Below the pieces are notes generated by a model that had not been told where the DNA came from, did no database searches, and saw only the letters and a list, made by a program, of their open reading frames with translations. The position numbers and the translations under genes were made by a program. This document shows, piece by piece, positions 1 to 7,489 of a DNA stretch of 9,638 nt (its first letter is position 1; every line of letters starts with the position of its first letter). The stretch lies in the NCBI GenBank assembly GCA_016200445.1, contig JACQEQ010000216.1, forward strand, positions 1 through 9,638. The letters are read 5' to 3'. Source of the stretch: Gammaproteobacteria bacterium. GTDB lineage: Bacteria; Pseudomonadota; Gammaproteobacteria; SG8-11.

Positions 1-47
1 ATGGATGGCGGAAGGTAGAGCAACGCAGGAGCAGTTGCCGGGGTGGT
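1..47. repeat. Possible degenerate third repeat copy downstream of the DUF559 gene
   Basis: GGGGTGGT at 40-47 is the exact reverse complement of the ACCACCCC that opens copy A. It lies two bases past the DUF559 TGA. Read on the minus strand it is followed by GCAAC - 8-base loop - GTTGC, a perfect 5-bp stem in the place of the small variable hairpin of the other copies. The expected CCCCTCCT hairpin is not recognisable further on, so this copy is either decayed or coincidental. If real, the gene is bracketed by inverted repeats. Confidence 0.4.
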
Positions 48-49
48 GG

Positions 50-418
50 TCAGCCGCTCCTAGAAAACATCTCCCGAATCTGCACCAGCACCCCGTCTAG
101 ATTTCCCATCACATCACGATTCTCAAACCGGATAACTCGCAATCCTAAAGATACAAAATATTGCGTGCGTTATTCATCGCGCTTCCGTGCCGCGTCATGG
201 TCATGCGCGGCGCCGTCGAGCTCGACAATTAATTTTTCGCGTGGGCAGTAAAAATCGACGATATACTTTCCGATGCTGTGTTGACGGCGGAATTTGTGTT
301 TGGCCAGTTGTCCGCGTTGTAAATGCAACCACAGACGCGCTTCGGCTGGGGTGAGCTGGGCGCGGAGCTCGCGGCGGCGTGGTGTAAGTGAGGAGCGGTT
401 GTGAAGTTTTTTTGTCAT
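50..418 (-). pseudogene. DUF559 (Vsr-like, PD-(D/E)XK fold) protein, interrupted by one stop codon
   Basis: The first 82 codons from ATG at 418 match the DUF559 family, small proteins with a Vsr/restriction-endonuclease-like fold. The family's landmarks are visible: TPAEARLWLHLQRGQL, then KFRRQHSIGKYIVDFYC, then LIVELDGAAHDHDAARKRDE. The D of VDFY and the E-x-D of ELDG are the expected acidic metal-site residues. A TAA at 170-172 stops translation, yet the same frame continues for 39 codons (169 to 53) with the rest of the family signature, RTQYFVSLGLRVIRFENRDV, and ends at TGA 50-52. The total of about 122 codons is normal for DUF559, so a single nonsense change (from GAA or CAA) best explains it. 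The 82-residue product would lack the last strand of the fold and is probably inactive. The frame is open upstream to 505, but that stretch only translates the repeat. No strong ribosome binding site precedes 418. Sequencing error or read-through cannot be excluded. Confidence 0.82.
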
Positions 419-437
419 TTGGGTAACTGCAACAGCG

Positions 438-487
438 ACCACCCCGTCCGCTACGCGTCCACCCCTCCTCGAAAATGAGGAGGGGAG
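438..487. repeat. Palindromic intergenic repeat, copy A
   Basis: This 50-base unit lies about 20 bases upstream of the DUF559 start. It begins ACCACCCC (438-445), has a short imperfect GC-rich middle (446-460), and ends in a perfect 9-bp hairpin: CCCCTCCTC (462-470), loop GAAAAT (471-476), GAGGAGGGG (477-485). Copy B has the same order of parts and the same loop, in inverted orientation. The unit is non-coding. A role as a small mobile or REP-like element is inference. Confidence 0.8.
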
Positions 488-521
488 AAATACCGCTCGC
501 GACACAATTCATTTGTTTTTC

Positions 522-569
522 CTCCCCTCCTTATTTTCAAGGAGGGGTGCCCCGAAGGGGTGGGGTGGT
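522..569. repeat. Palindromic intergenic repeat, copy B (inverted relative to copy A)
   Basis: Read on the minus strand this 48-base unit is ACCACCCC (569-562), a small CCCC-TTC-GGGG hairpin (560-550), then a 9-bp hairpin CCCCTCCTT (547-539), loop GAAAAT (538-533), AAGGAGGGG (532-524). It sits 12 bases past the ilvD stop codon. The stacked hairpins might therefore also end or stabilise the ilvD transcript, although no T-run follows as in a classical rho-independent terminator. Against copy A the stem differs at its loop-closing pair by a compensatory C:G to T:A change. Confidence 0.8.
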
Positions 570-581
570 TATTGCTAAACC

Positions 582-2267
<1,686 letters not shown>

Positions 2268-2299
2268 CGGTGCGTCTCAATTGAAATTCGAAGGCGGGG

Positions 2300-2305
2300 A
2301 TTTTA
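2300..2305 (-). promoter_or_regulatory. Candidate -10 element upstream of ilvD
   Basis: On the minus strand this reads TAAAAT, five of six matches to the sigma-70 -10 consensus, about 32 bases before the ilvD start. It would give a leader of roughly 25 bases. No good -35 is seen 16-18 bases further upstream, so the call rests on the -10 and position alone. Confidence 0.3.
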
Positions 2306-2368
2306 ACGTGAGTAGCGTTCGGAAGCGACCGGCATCACGCGCACCGATTGCAAAACACCGCCACCACT

Positions 2369-2484
2369 TCAGGCGCTTTTTAGCACCGTCAGCAAGGCCT
2401 GCAAATGTTCGGCGGCACGCAAACCTAAGCTGGTCAGGTAACCGCCGTCGCTCTGCGTAATGAAGCCTTTTGCATATCAGCCAT
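2369..2484 (-). pseudogene. 3' remnant of a decayed gene, possibly a winged-helix regulator
   Basis: Within the 387-base gap between ilvD and the glycosyltransferase gene, the minus-strand frame from 2476 to the TGA at 2369-2371 encodes KGFITQSDGGYLTS followed by LGLRAAEHLQALLTVLKSA. The pattern of a glycine/hydrophobic turn, a DGGY wing and a long amphipathic helix ending at a stop looks like the C-terminal end of a winged-helix protein, not like random sequence. A stop (2477-2479) precedes it in frame. Moving one base within the A-run near 2467-2470 joins it to MADMQ at 2484-2470, giving MADMQ-KKGFITQ, so a one-base deletion is likely. Upstream of about 2500 nothing recognisable remains. 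The family assignment is a guess from pattern only, and chance coding is possible. Confidence 0.42.
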
Positions 2485-2654
2485 GAAGGTAACACACCGA
2501 TGCGTCTGTATACTGTATGCGGGTGCCGCTTGAGATAAAAGATCAACGCCTAGCGTTGGTACATAAATAGATGCAGTGCGGCAGTTAGCACCCAGGTAGG
2601 ATTTTCAGCAAGGAAACGTGCTACGCACATTATTTCATGGAGCGCTCGTAACGG
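2485..2654. other. Non-coding gap upstream of the glycosyltransferase gene
   Basis: This stretch has no convincing gene and looks lower in GC than its flanks. It holds a perfect 6-bp inverted repeat, CAACGC-CTA-GCGTTG (2544-2558), about 97 bases before the next start codon, which could be an operator or a small RNA stem. GGAG at 2639-2642 is 12 bases from the ATG at 2655, too far for a strong ribosome binding site. No clear promoter was found. Confidence 0.4.
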
Positions 2655-3953
2655 ATGACGGCAGTGATAAATGATTTGGCTTTGCTCGGCGTTGTGCTGC
2701 TGCTGATATTACTTGTGGCACGTACGATCAGCGAATGGCGCAGCGCGCCTGACAATCGCCCGATTGCCGCATTGCCGTCTCCCGGCATGTTCGAGGTGCC
2801 CACGCTTTACGATGTGGCGTCGCCTGACTCTGTCACGCCCCGGCGACATTACACGCTTTGGGCGCTGATCGGGCTCGCACTCGCCGCACGTTTCGGAACC
2901 TGGGCGTTTGCCTGGCTGATGTATATGGTGCAGGAAAATCACCTGGCCGGGTTTTGGGCCAGCTTCAGAGACATCTGGGGACGTTGGGATGCGGTGCACT
3001 ATATCGACATTGCCGATCATGGCTATGTCGATTTGGTTGAACCGGAAAAACTCAATCTGGTTTTTTATCCGTTCTATCCGCTGCTGGTCAGCATCGCCAA
3101 GCTCGGCGGTTTGTCCACGTTTACGGTCGCGGTGCTGGTTTCGCTGCTTGCCTTTTGTGCAGCCACCGTGTTGCTCTACAAGCTGGTCGAACGCGAAACC
3201 GGCAATAAGCAACTGGCCTGGGACAGCGCAAAAATTCTCGCGATATTTCCGTTTTCATTCTTCTTTGCCATGCCCTATTCGGAAAGCGTCTTTCTCCTAC
3301 TGACCCTAGCCGCGTTCTGGTATTTGCGTGACGGACGTTGGCTTGCCGCCGGCGTTTGCATTGCAATCGCCGGGCTCACGCGCAATCAAGGGATATTATT
3401 GGGCCTGCCTTTCATCGTCGAAATCGTACTGCGTTGGCGCACTGGCCGTCTGTACAACCCGCAGGATGCACGGCGCGGGCTATTGCTTGTCCCGCTCGGT
3501 TTTATCACCTATCTGTGCATCAACAAATACGTCTCCGGCGACTGGTTCCGATTTTTCGACTACCAGCAGCAAAACTGGCGCGCGAGCTTCGGTTATTTGC
3601 CCGCCAATGTTTCCGGTGCGTTCAACAATTTATTTGAATTTGATATTCAACTCGCGCTGGGCACGTGGCTGCCTACCGTCATTTGCTACTTCGCTGCAAT
3701 TGCTTTGCTGTTGGCGAGCGGCCGCAAACTGCCGCTACCGTATCTGGCGTACTCGACGATTTACATTCTGATTTCCTACTCGCCCAGCTGGTTAATGTCC
3801 GGGCCGCGCTATTTGATGAGCCTGTTTCCGTTGGCCATCGCCACCGGCTGGTTGATGCAACGCAACAGCTTTTGGCAGCAGGGAATTCAGCTATTGATGC
3901 TGACGGGTTTATGTTTTTTTCTGGTGATGTATCTGCATAACCAGGTGCTTTGA
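2655..3953 (+). CDS. PIG-V-like (mannosyltransferase family) integral membrane glycosyltransferase
   Basis: This 432-residue protein is highly hydrophobic, with about 9-11 predicted membrane segments beginning at residues 6-22. Features shared with the bacterial relatives of GPI mannosyltransferase 2 (PIG-V family) are clear. RWDAVHYIDIADHGY (110-124) carries the W-D pair and histidine expected in the first extracytoplasmic loop, and YPFYPLL follows at 138-144. FFFAMPYSESVFLLL lies at 202-216, GLTRNQGILLG at 240-250 and SGPRYLMSLFPLA near 382-394. Family members use a lipid-linked sugar donor on the outer face of the inner membrane. The donor and acceptor here are unknown, and bacterial members are mostly uncharacterised. 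An arginine/proline-rich cytosolic or periplasmic stretch at 23-65 separates the first membrane helix from the core and seems somewhat long. The gene appears to stand alone, with 111 bases to the next gene. Confidence 0.85.
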   Translation: MTAVINDLALLGVVLLLILLVARTISEWRSAPDNRPIAALPSPGMFEVPTLYDVASPDSVTPRRHYTLWALIGLALAARFGTWAFAWLMYMVQENHLAGFWASFRDIWGRWDAVHYIDIADHGYVDLVEPEKLNLVFYPFYPLLVSIAKLGGLSTFTVAVLVSLLAFCAATVLLYKLVERETGNKQLAWDSAKILAIFPFSFFFAMPYSESVFLLLTLAAFWYLRDGRWLAAGVCIAIAGLTRNQGILLGLPFIVEIVLRWRTGRLYNPQDARRGLLLVPLGFITYLCINKYVSGDWFRFFDYQQQNWRASFGYLPANVSGAFNNLFEFDIQLALGTWLPTVICYFAAIALLLASGRKLPLPYLAYSTIYILISYSPSWLMSGPRYLMSLFPLAIATGWLMQRNSFWQQGIQLLMLTGLCFFLVMYLHNQVL

Positions 3954-4033
3954 TGCCAGCAGCGGATGGCGGCGACCGTGGGTAGGGTCGAGTATTGTCT
4001 TATAGCCAAGCAAGATCGGCATAACAAACCATG

Positions 4034-4039
4034 TACAAT
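4034..4039 (+). promoter_or_regulatory. Candidate -10 element before the NTF2-like gene
   Basis: TACAAT matches the sigma-70 -10 consensus at five of six positions and lies 26 bases before the ATG at 4066. No acceptable -35 is present at 16-18 bases spacing. It is the best promoter candidate in the 112-base gap and could drive the following two or three genes. Confidence 0.3.
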
Positions 4040-4065
4040 CTTGGTCTGCCCACCGAGATTGCAAC

Positions 4066-4524
4066 ATGCTTCAGCATATTCAACTGATCACTGGTAGCGA
4101 AAATCAAACCGGCCGCTCCGCGCCGGAACGCGCGCTGATGGATTTCTATCGCGCCTTTAATCATCGCGACCTGGCACACATGGCGCAGAACTGGTCGCAC
4201 GCCAAACATGTGGTGTTGTGCAATCCGCTGGGTGGCGTGAAGCGCGGCTGGGCCGAAATCGAAGCCGTGTATCAACGCATCTTCACTGGCGCGGCGACGG
4301 TATACGTGGAGTATTACGACATCACGCTAAATCGCGTCGGCGATTTGTTTTACGCCACCGGCCGCGAGCGCGGCACGTTTAAAACCGCGCAACAGGAACT
4401 ACCGCTGGCGATTCGTACCACGCGGATTTACCAGGACATCAACGGCGCGTGGAAGCAGATTCATCATCATGGATCGATTGATGACGCGGCGTTATTGGCG
4501 AATTATCAGCAGGCGGTGAAGTGA
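4066..4524 (+). CDS. SnoaL/NTF2-like fold protein (nuclear transport factor 2 family, DUF4440/SnoaL_3 type)
   Basis: The 152-residue soluble protein has the pattern of an NTF2-like cone fold. A first helix pair, PERALMDFYRAFNHRDLAHM (20-39), is followed by a W at 43, then a segment of strands with HVVLCNPLGGVKRGWAEIEAVYQRIF (48-73). Two strand-rich stretches follow, one around YVEYYDITLNRVGDLFYATGRERGTF and one ending in TTRIYQDINGAWKQIHHHGS. The closing W-x-x-x-H-H-H-G-S is typical of SnoaL_3-type members, where it lines the pocket. The family includes isomerases, hydrolases and ligand binders, and no substrate can be deduced. ATG 4066 gives a short polar N-terminal extension before the first helix. 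An internal ATG at 4138 would leave only the core helix intact, so the longer form is preferred. Its stop overlaps the next start, which argues for coupled expression with the peptidase. Confidence 0.82.
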   Translation: MLQHIQLITGSENQTGRSAPERALMDFYRAFNHRDLAHMAQNWSHAKHVVLCNPLGGVKRGWAEIEAVYQRIFTGAATVYVEYYDITLNRVGDLFYATGRERGTFKTAQQELPLAIRTTRIYQDINGAWKQIHHHGSIDDAALLANYQQAVK

Positions 4525-5615
4525 ACAGCGGTCACCCCACCCCTTCAAGCTTTCGACAACCTGAAAAGCACGATCCGCTCGGCAATTTGGTGGTGGGCGC
4601 GGACTCGCCCGCCGCGTATCAGCACCTGCTGCGCACGCACAGCGATGACCCGCTACGCGTATTCATCGCGCACATGGATCATCCCGGCTTTCACGGCGTA
4701 CGCTGGCTTAATCAGCGTGTCTTGACCATTAAGTGGCACGGTGGCTCGCCGGTGAAACACTTGAACGGTGCGCGCGTGTGGCTGGCGGATGCCGAAGGCG
4801 AAATCGGCGACGGCGTGCTGCGCCGTGTAACGTTAAATACCCTGCGCTACGGTGTCGACACGGCGGAAGTGCATCTGGCGACGGAGTTATTTTCTAACCA
4901 CCGCCCCGCCGCCGATGAATTATTCGGCGGCTTCAAATTTCGCAAGCCGGTATGGAAAAGCGGTTCGTTGCTGTACACCAAGGCCGCCGATGATTTGATC
5001 GGCGCGTTCTGCATCGTCGCCACGGCGTTAGAAGCATTCGGCAAACGCAGCGCAAAAACCTCGCCGCCGTTTATCGGGTTGCTGACGCGCGGCGAAGAAG
5101 TCGGCTTCATCGGCGCCATCGGTCACTTTGAATTGGGTTGGCTGCAAGCCGCACGACGCCCATTAATCTGCGTGAGCCTGGAAGCGTCGCGTACCCTGCC
5201 CGGCGCCATCGTCGGTCAAGGCCCGGTGGTACGTTTGGGCGACCGGCGCACTCTGTTCGAAAGCGGCGGCACCCAACTACTCACCGAATTGGCGGAAAAA
5301 ATCCTGCCGAAAAAATACCAACGCCGGGTGATGGACGGCGGCACTTGCGAAGGCACCGCCGCCACCGCGTTCGGTTTTCCGACCATCGCGCTGACCGTGC
5401 CGCTGGGCAACTACCACAACCAAGGATTCGAGGGCGGCCCGGACTGCCGCGCGCCGCAAGGCCCAGCTCCGGAATTCGTGCATCTGGACGATGTGGAAGG
5501 ACAACGCAAACTCTGCCTAGCCTTGCTGCGCGCTAAATTGCCATGGACTGACCCCATGAAAAAGATGCGCGGGCGCTTGCAGAAGAATTATCGCGATTAT
5601 CGCAGCCACCTATAA
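4521..5615 (+). CDS. M42/M28-like zinc aminopeptidase family protein
   Basis: This is a 364-residue putative dinuclear-metal peptidase of the MH clan. The expected ligand series is in order: H51-x-D53 in IAHMDHPGF, D157-D158 in KAADDLIGAF, the catalytic and ligand pair E192-E193 in TRGEEVGFIGA, E221 in VSLEAS at the place where an acidic ligand is expected, and H299 in VPLGNYHNQG. The TRGEEVG block is closest to the TxQEEVG of M42 glutamyl/deblocking aminopeptidases. The HMDHPG motif replaces the usual H-x-D-E-I-G, so substrate choice may differ. No signal peptide is seen, so it is probably cytoplasmic. The start is GTG at 4521, overlapping the upstream stop in GTGA, with AGGCGGTGAA just before it as a modest ribosome binding site. 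This is typical translational coupling. The natural substrate is unknown. It could also be a non-peptidase amidohydrolase of the same clan. Confidence 0.82.
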   Translation: MNSGHPTPSSFRQPEKHDPLGNLVVGADSPAAYQHLLRTHSDDPLRVFIAHMDHPGFHGVRWLNQRVLTIKWHGGSPVKHLNGARVWLADAEGEIGDGVLRRVTLNTLRYGVDTAEVHLATELFSNHRPAADELFGGFKFRKPVWKSGSLLYTKAADDLIGAFCIVATALEAFGKRSAKTSPPFIGLLTRGEEVGFIGAIGHFELGWLQAARRPLICVSLEASRTLPGAIVGQGPVVRLGDRRTLFESGGTQLLTELAEKILPKKYQRRVMDGGTCEGTAATAFGFPTIALTVPLGNYHNQGFEGGPDCRAPQGPAPEFVHLDDVEGQRKLCLALLRAKLPWTDPMKKMRGRLQKNYRDYRSHL

Positions 5616-5625
5616 TTGATCGCGT

Positions 5626-6012
5626 ATGGAAGAAATACTCGTTGCCCTGTTGCAGTTCGCCTTTGAGTTGGTTTTAAACGTCCTCAGTTATTTTCCGTTT
5701 GATTGGCCGTCCAAACACCGAAGTTCCATCGAACCCGAATCGGTCGCAGGCTGGTGTGTACTGTGGGCATCGCTGGGCGCCGCCATGGGTGGCTTATCTT
5801 TACTTTTATTCGAGCATTCACTGATTCACGCTTCGTGGTTGCGCATGCTCACCTTAGTGAGCTCGCCTCTGCTGTCCGCTTACCTGTCGCAAGGCATCGC
5901 TGTTGCCCGCGTACGAAATAACTCCAACATCATTCCACGTAATCATTTCTGGTATGCCTTCTGGTTTTCGCTGGGTGTCGCGGTGGTTCGTTTCATCTAT
6001 GCAAAACACTAA
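5626..6012 (+). CDS. Small multipass membrane protein of unknown function
   Basis: The product is 128 residues and is not recognised. Hydrophobic stretches at about 3-22, 40-62, 72-95 and 107-125 predict four membrane helices. Polar linkers lie between them: DWPSKHRSSIEPES after helix 1 and ARVRNNSNIIPRN before helix 4. The basic residues at 94-97 and R105 suggest that this loop is cytoplasmic. The gene starts 10 bases after the peptidase stop on the same strand, so it may belong to that transcript. No clear ribosome binding site precedes ATG 5626. Codon use looks like the neighbours, which supports a real gene. Confidence 0.62.
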   Translation: MEEILVALLQFAFELVLNVLSYFPFDWPSKHRSSIEPESVAGWCVLWASLGAAMGGLSLLLFEHSLIHASWLRMLTLVSSPLLSAYLSQGIAVARVRNNSNIIPRNHFWYAFWFSLGVAVVRFIYAKH

Positions 6013-6128
6013 CATTCATTGATCCGGCAGCCTTAAAACCCAGCAGATACCGGCGTTGGCAACTCACTGGTAAAGCCCTCATGACTGCGGTCGATATTGT
6101 CTATGTATTAAATCTCGCCGTATGGTAT

Positions 6129-6132
6129 GAGG
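6129..6132 (+). promoter_or_regulatory. Ribosome binding site of the HDOD gene
   Basis: GAGG seven bases before ATG 6140 is a well-spaced Shine-Dalgarno sequence and fixes the start. The rest of the 127-base gap (6013-6139) shows no terminator or convincing promoter. Confidence 0.65.
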
Positions 6133-6139
6133 CCGTGCA

Positions 6140-7006
6140 ATGACCGAAAAACTGTTTCAGACTGCGGCCACGATTCGCGATATTCCTAATCTTCCGGCGA
6201 TTCCGATCGCAGCACAGCAGATTCTTGCTGCACTGGAAAAAGACACGATTTCGATGGGCGCGCTGGCGAAAATAATCGATACCGATCCGTCGCTGACTTC
6301 GCGCATTATCGGCGTGGCCAACTCGGCTTATTTCGGTAGCAAACGACCGATTTACACGGTGCAAGACGCCGTGACACGCGTGCTGGGCACCAATAATGTT
6401 TTCAGCATCGCGTTGAGCGTGGTGCTGGCCGGACCCTTTAAAGCCAACAAGTGCCCCGGCTTTCATGTCGAGCTGTATTGGGCGCAGGCCATCAAAACGG
6501 CAATTTTAGCGCAGAAAATTGCGCCGCATCTGGTCACGCCGGTTGCCGGCATTGCAGACAAAAGTTACCTGTGCGGTTTATTGCACAATATCGGCCTGCT
6601 GGTACTCGCACATACCTACCCGGATAAAGTCGGGCAAGTGGTGTCGATCGAAGGGTTAGAGCCTGAGCGTGACATTGCGGAAGTCGAAGAACGCCTCATC
6701 GGCATCGACCGGCGCCGCGCCGGTGCGATTCTCGCGAAAAAATGGCACATTCCGGACGAAGTCGTCAGCGTCATCGAACATCAACATGACTTGAGTTATC
6801 GCGGCAGCCATTGGCAGTTGTGCCACCTGGTGGGCTTGTGCGCGCGCTGGGCGCATGCGTTGGCAATGGGTCAGGAAGTGACCGTCGAGCCGCTGGATGT
6901 CGCACCGCTGCAACTGCCCGTGGATACGGTCATCTCCTTGGTTGCCGAAGTGCGCGGAAAAGTTTCCGAGATTCACAAAATGGCGTTGATGTTGGCCGCG
7001 CAGTAA
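6140..7006 (+). CDS. HDOD domain protein
   Basis: The whole 288-residue protein is one HDOD domain, a catalytically weak relative of the HD phosphohydrolases found in bacterial signalling proteins that affect motility, chemotaxis and cell-cycle or stress responses. Typical landmarks are IRDIPNLPAIPIAAQQIL (12-29), the KIIDTDPSLTSRIIGVANSAYFG helix pair (44-66), DAVTRVLGTNNV (76-87), and YLCGLLHNIGLLVLAH (143-158). GAILAKKWHIPDEVVSVIEHQHD follows at 195-217. The HD dyad itself reads H149-N150 instead of H-D, so hydrolysis is unlikely; later histidines at 203, 214 and 216 are kept. No sensor, GGDEF or receiver domain is attached, so it probably acts by protein-protein contact. It stands alone on the plus strand, 127 bases from the previous gene. 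Confidence 0.92.
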   Translation: MTEKLFQTAATIRDIPNLPAIPIAAQQILAALEKDTISMGALAKIIDTDPSLTSRIIGVANSAYFGSKRPIYTVQDAVTRVLGTNNVFSIALSVVLAGPFKANKCPGFHVELYWAQAIKTAILAQKIAPHLVTPVAGIADKSYLCGLLHNIGLLVLAHTYPDKVGQVVSIEGLEPERDIAEVEERLIGIDRRRAGAILAKKWHIPDEVVSVIEHQHDLSYRGSHWQLCHLVGLCARWAHALAMGQEVTVEPLDVAPLQLPVDTVISLVAEVRGKVSEIHKMALMLAAQ

Positions 7007-7033
7007 ACGAAGTGCAGGCACGCAGTTCATAAG

Positions 7034-7051
7034 AACGAAGCAAAGTTCGTT
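7034..7051. repeat. Small perfect inverted repeat after the HDOD gene
   Basis: AACGAA (7034-7039), loop GCAAAG, TTCGTT (7046-7051) form a 6-bp stem 28 bases after the HDOD stop. A second short palindrome, GTGC-AG-GCAC, lies at 7012-7021. No T-run follows, so these are weak terminator candidates at best. Confidence 0.35.
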
Positions 7052-7100
7052 GCAGCATCTAAACCCCAAGCCTCATTATGAACGCCACGCATCGAAAAAA

Positions 7101-7415
7101 ATGTCTAACTTCATCAAATCTTTTCTCATTGTTCTTGTAAACCTACCGCCGCTAATTGGATTGATTGTGTGGCCTATCGAAGCTCTCATGTCGATTATGA
7201 TTTTCGATGCGCCCGGGTCAGAACAGAATCCATTGGCTATCGGGCTGTTTCTTGCGATAGGTGCCTACCCTTTTCCCACGATACTGGGCGCCGTATTGAC
7301 ATTTAAAGCCCTTAAAACTAGGGGCTACTTGTATTGTTTAGCGACAACCTTGCTTAGCTATAGCGGCGCTGGAGCTATCGCACTTATGTTGGCCCTGCTT
7401 AAATTTACTAAATAA
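7101..7415 (+). CDS. Small membrane protein of unknown function
   Basis: The 104-residue product begins MSNFIKSFLIVLVNLPPLIG and has hydrophobic segments at about 6-35 (one long or two short helices), 44-68 and 76-100, with a short basic loop LKTRG at 71-75. It is not assigned to a family. The frame is open upstream to a TTG at 7050, but those 17 residues (HLNPKPHYERHASKK) are polar and cross a hairpin, so ATG 7101 is preferred. Neither start has a good ribosome binding site. Base composition looks more AT-rich than the flanking genes, which may mean recent arrival or weak constraint. It faces batD, 74 bases away, with no visible terminator between. Confidence 0.55.
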   Translation: MSNFIKSFLIVLVNLPPLIGLIVWPIEALMSIMIFDAPGSEQNPLAIGLFLAIGAYPFPTILGAVLTFKALKTRGYLYCLATTLLSYSGAGAIALMLALLKFTK

Positions 7416-7489
7416 AATCGTATCCACTCTCAACCCTCATAACGTAGAGAACAAACGCGTTGCCCATCTACTTACAGAATCCTCGGCGC

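Noticed and set aside
524..547. Rho-independent terminator of ilvD
   Set aside because: The hairpin is strong, but on the ilvD strand it is followed by GAGGAAAAAC, not a T-run. The repeat architecture explains it better.
2277..2546. 89-codon minus-strand frame just upstream of ilvD
   Set aside because: The composition is rich in R, L and W with no family pattern, and it covers the remnant at 2369-2476 in a different frame. It has no ribosome binding site.
6097..6126. TTGTCT - 18 bases - TATGGT as a promoter for the HDOD gene
   Set aside because: Both boxes match at only four of six positions, and the implied start of transcription would leave a leader too short to include the ribosome binding site at 6129-6132.
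7050..7100. N-terminal extension of the small membrane protein from TTG 7050
   Set aside because: The added residues are polar and cross an inverted repeat, and TTG is a rare start. ATG 7101 places the first membrane helix near the N-terminus.
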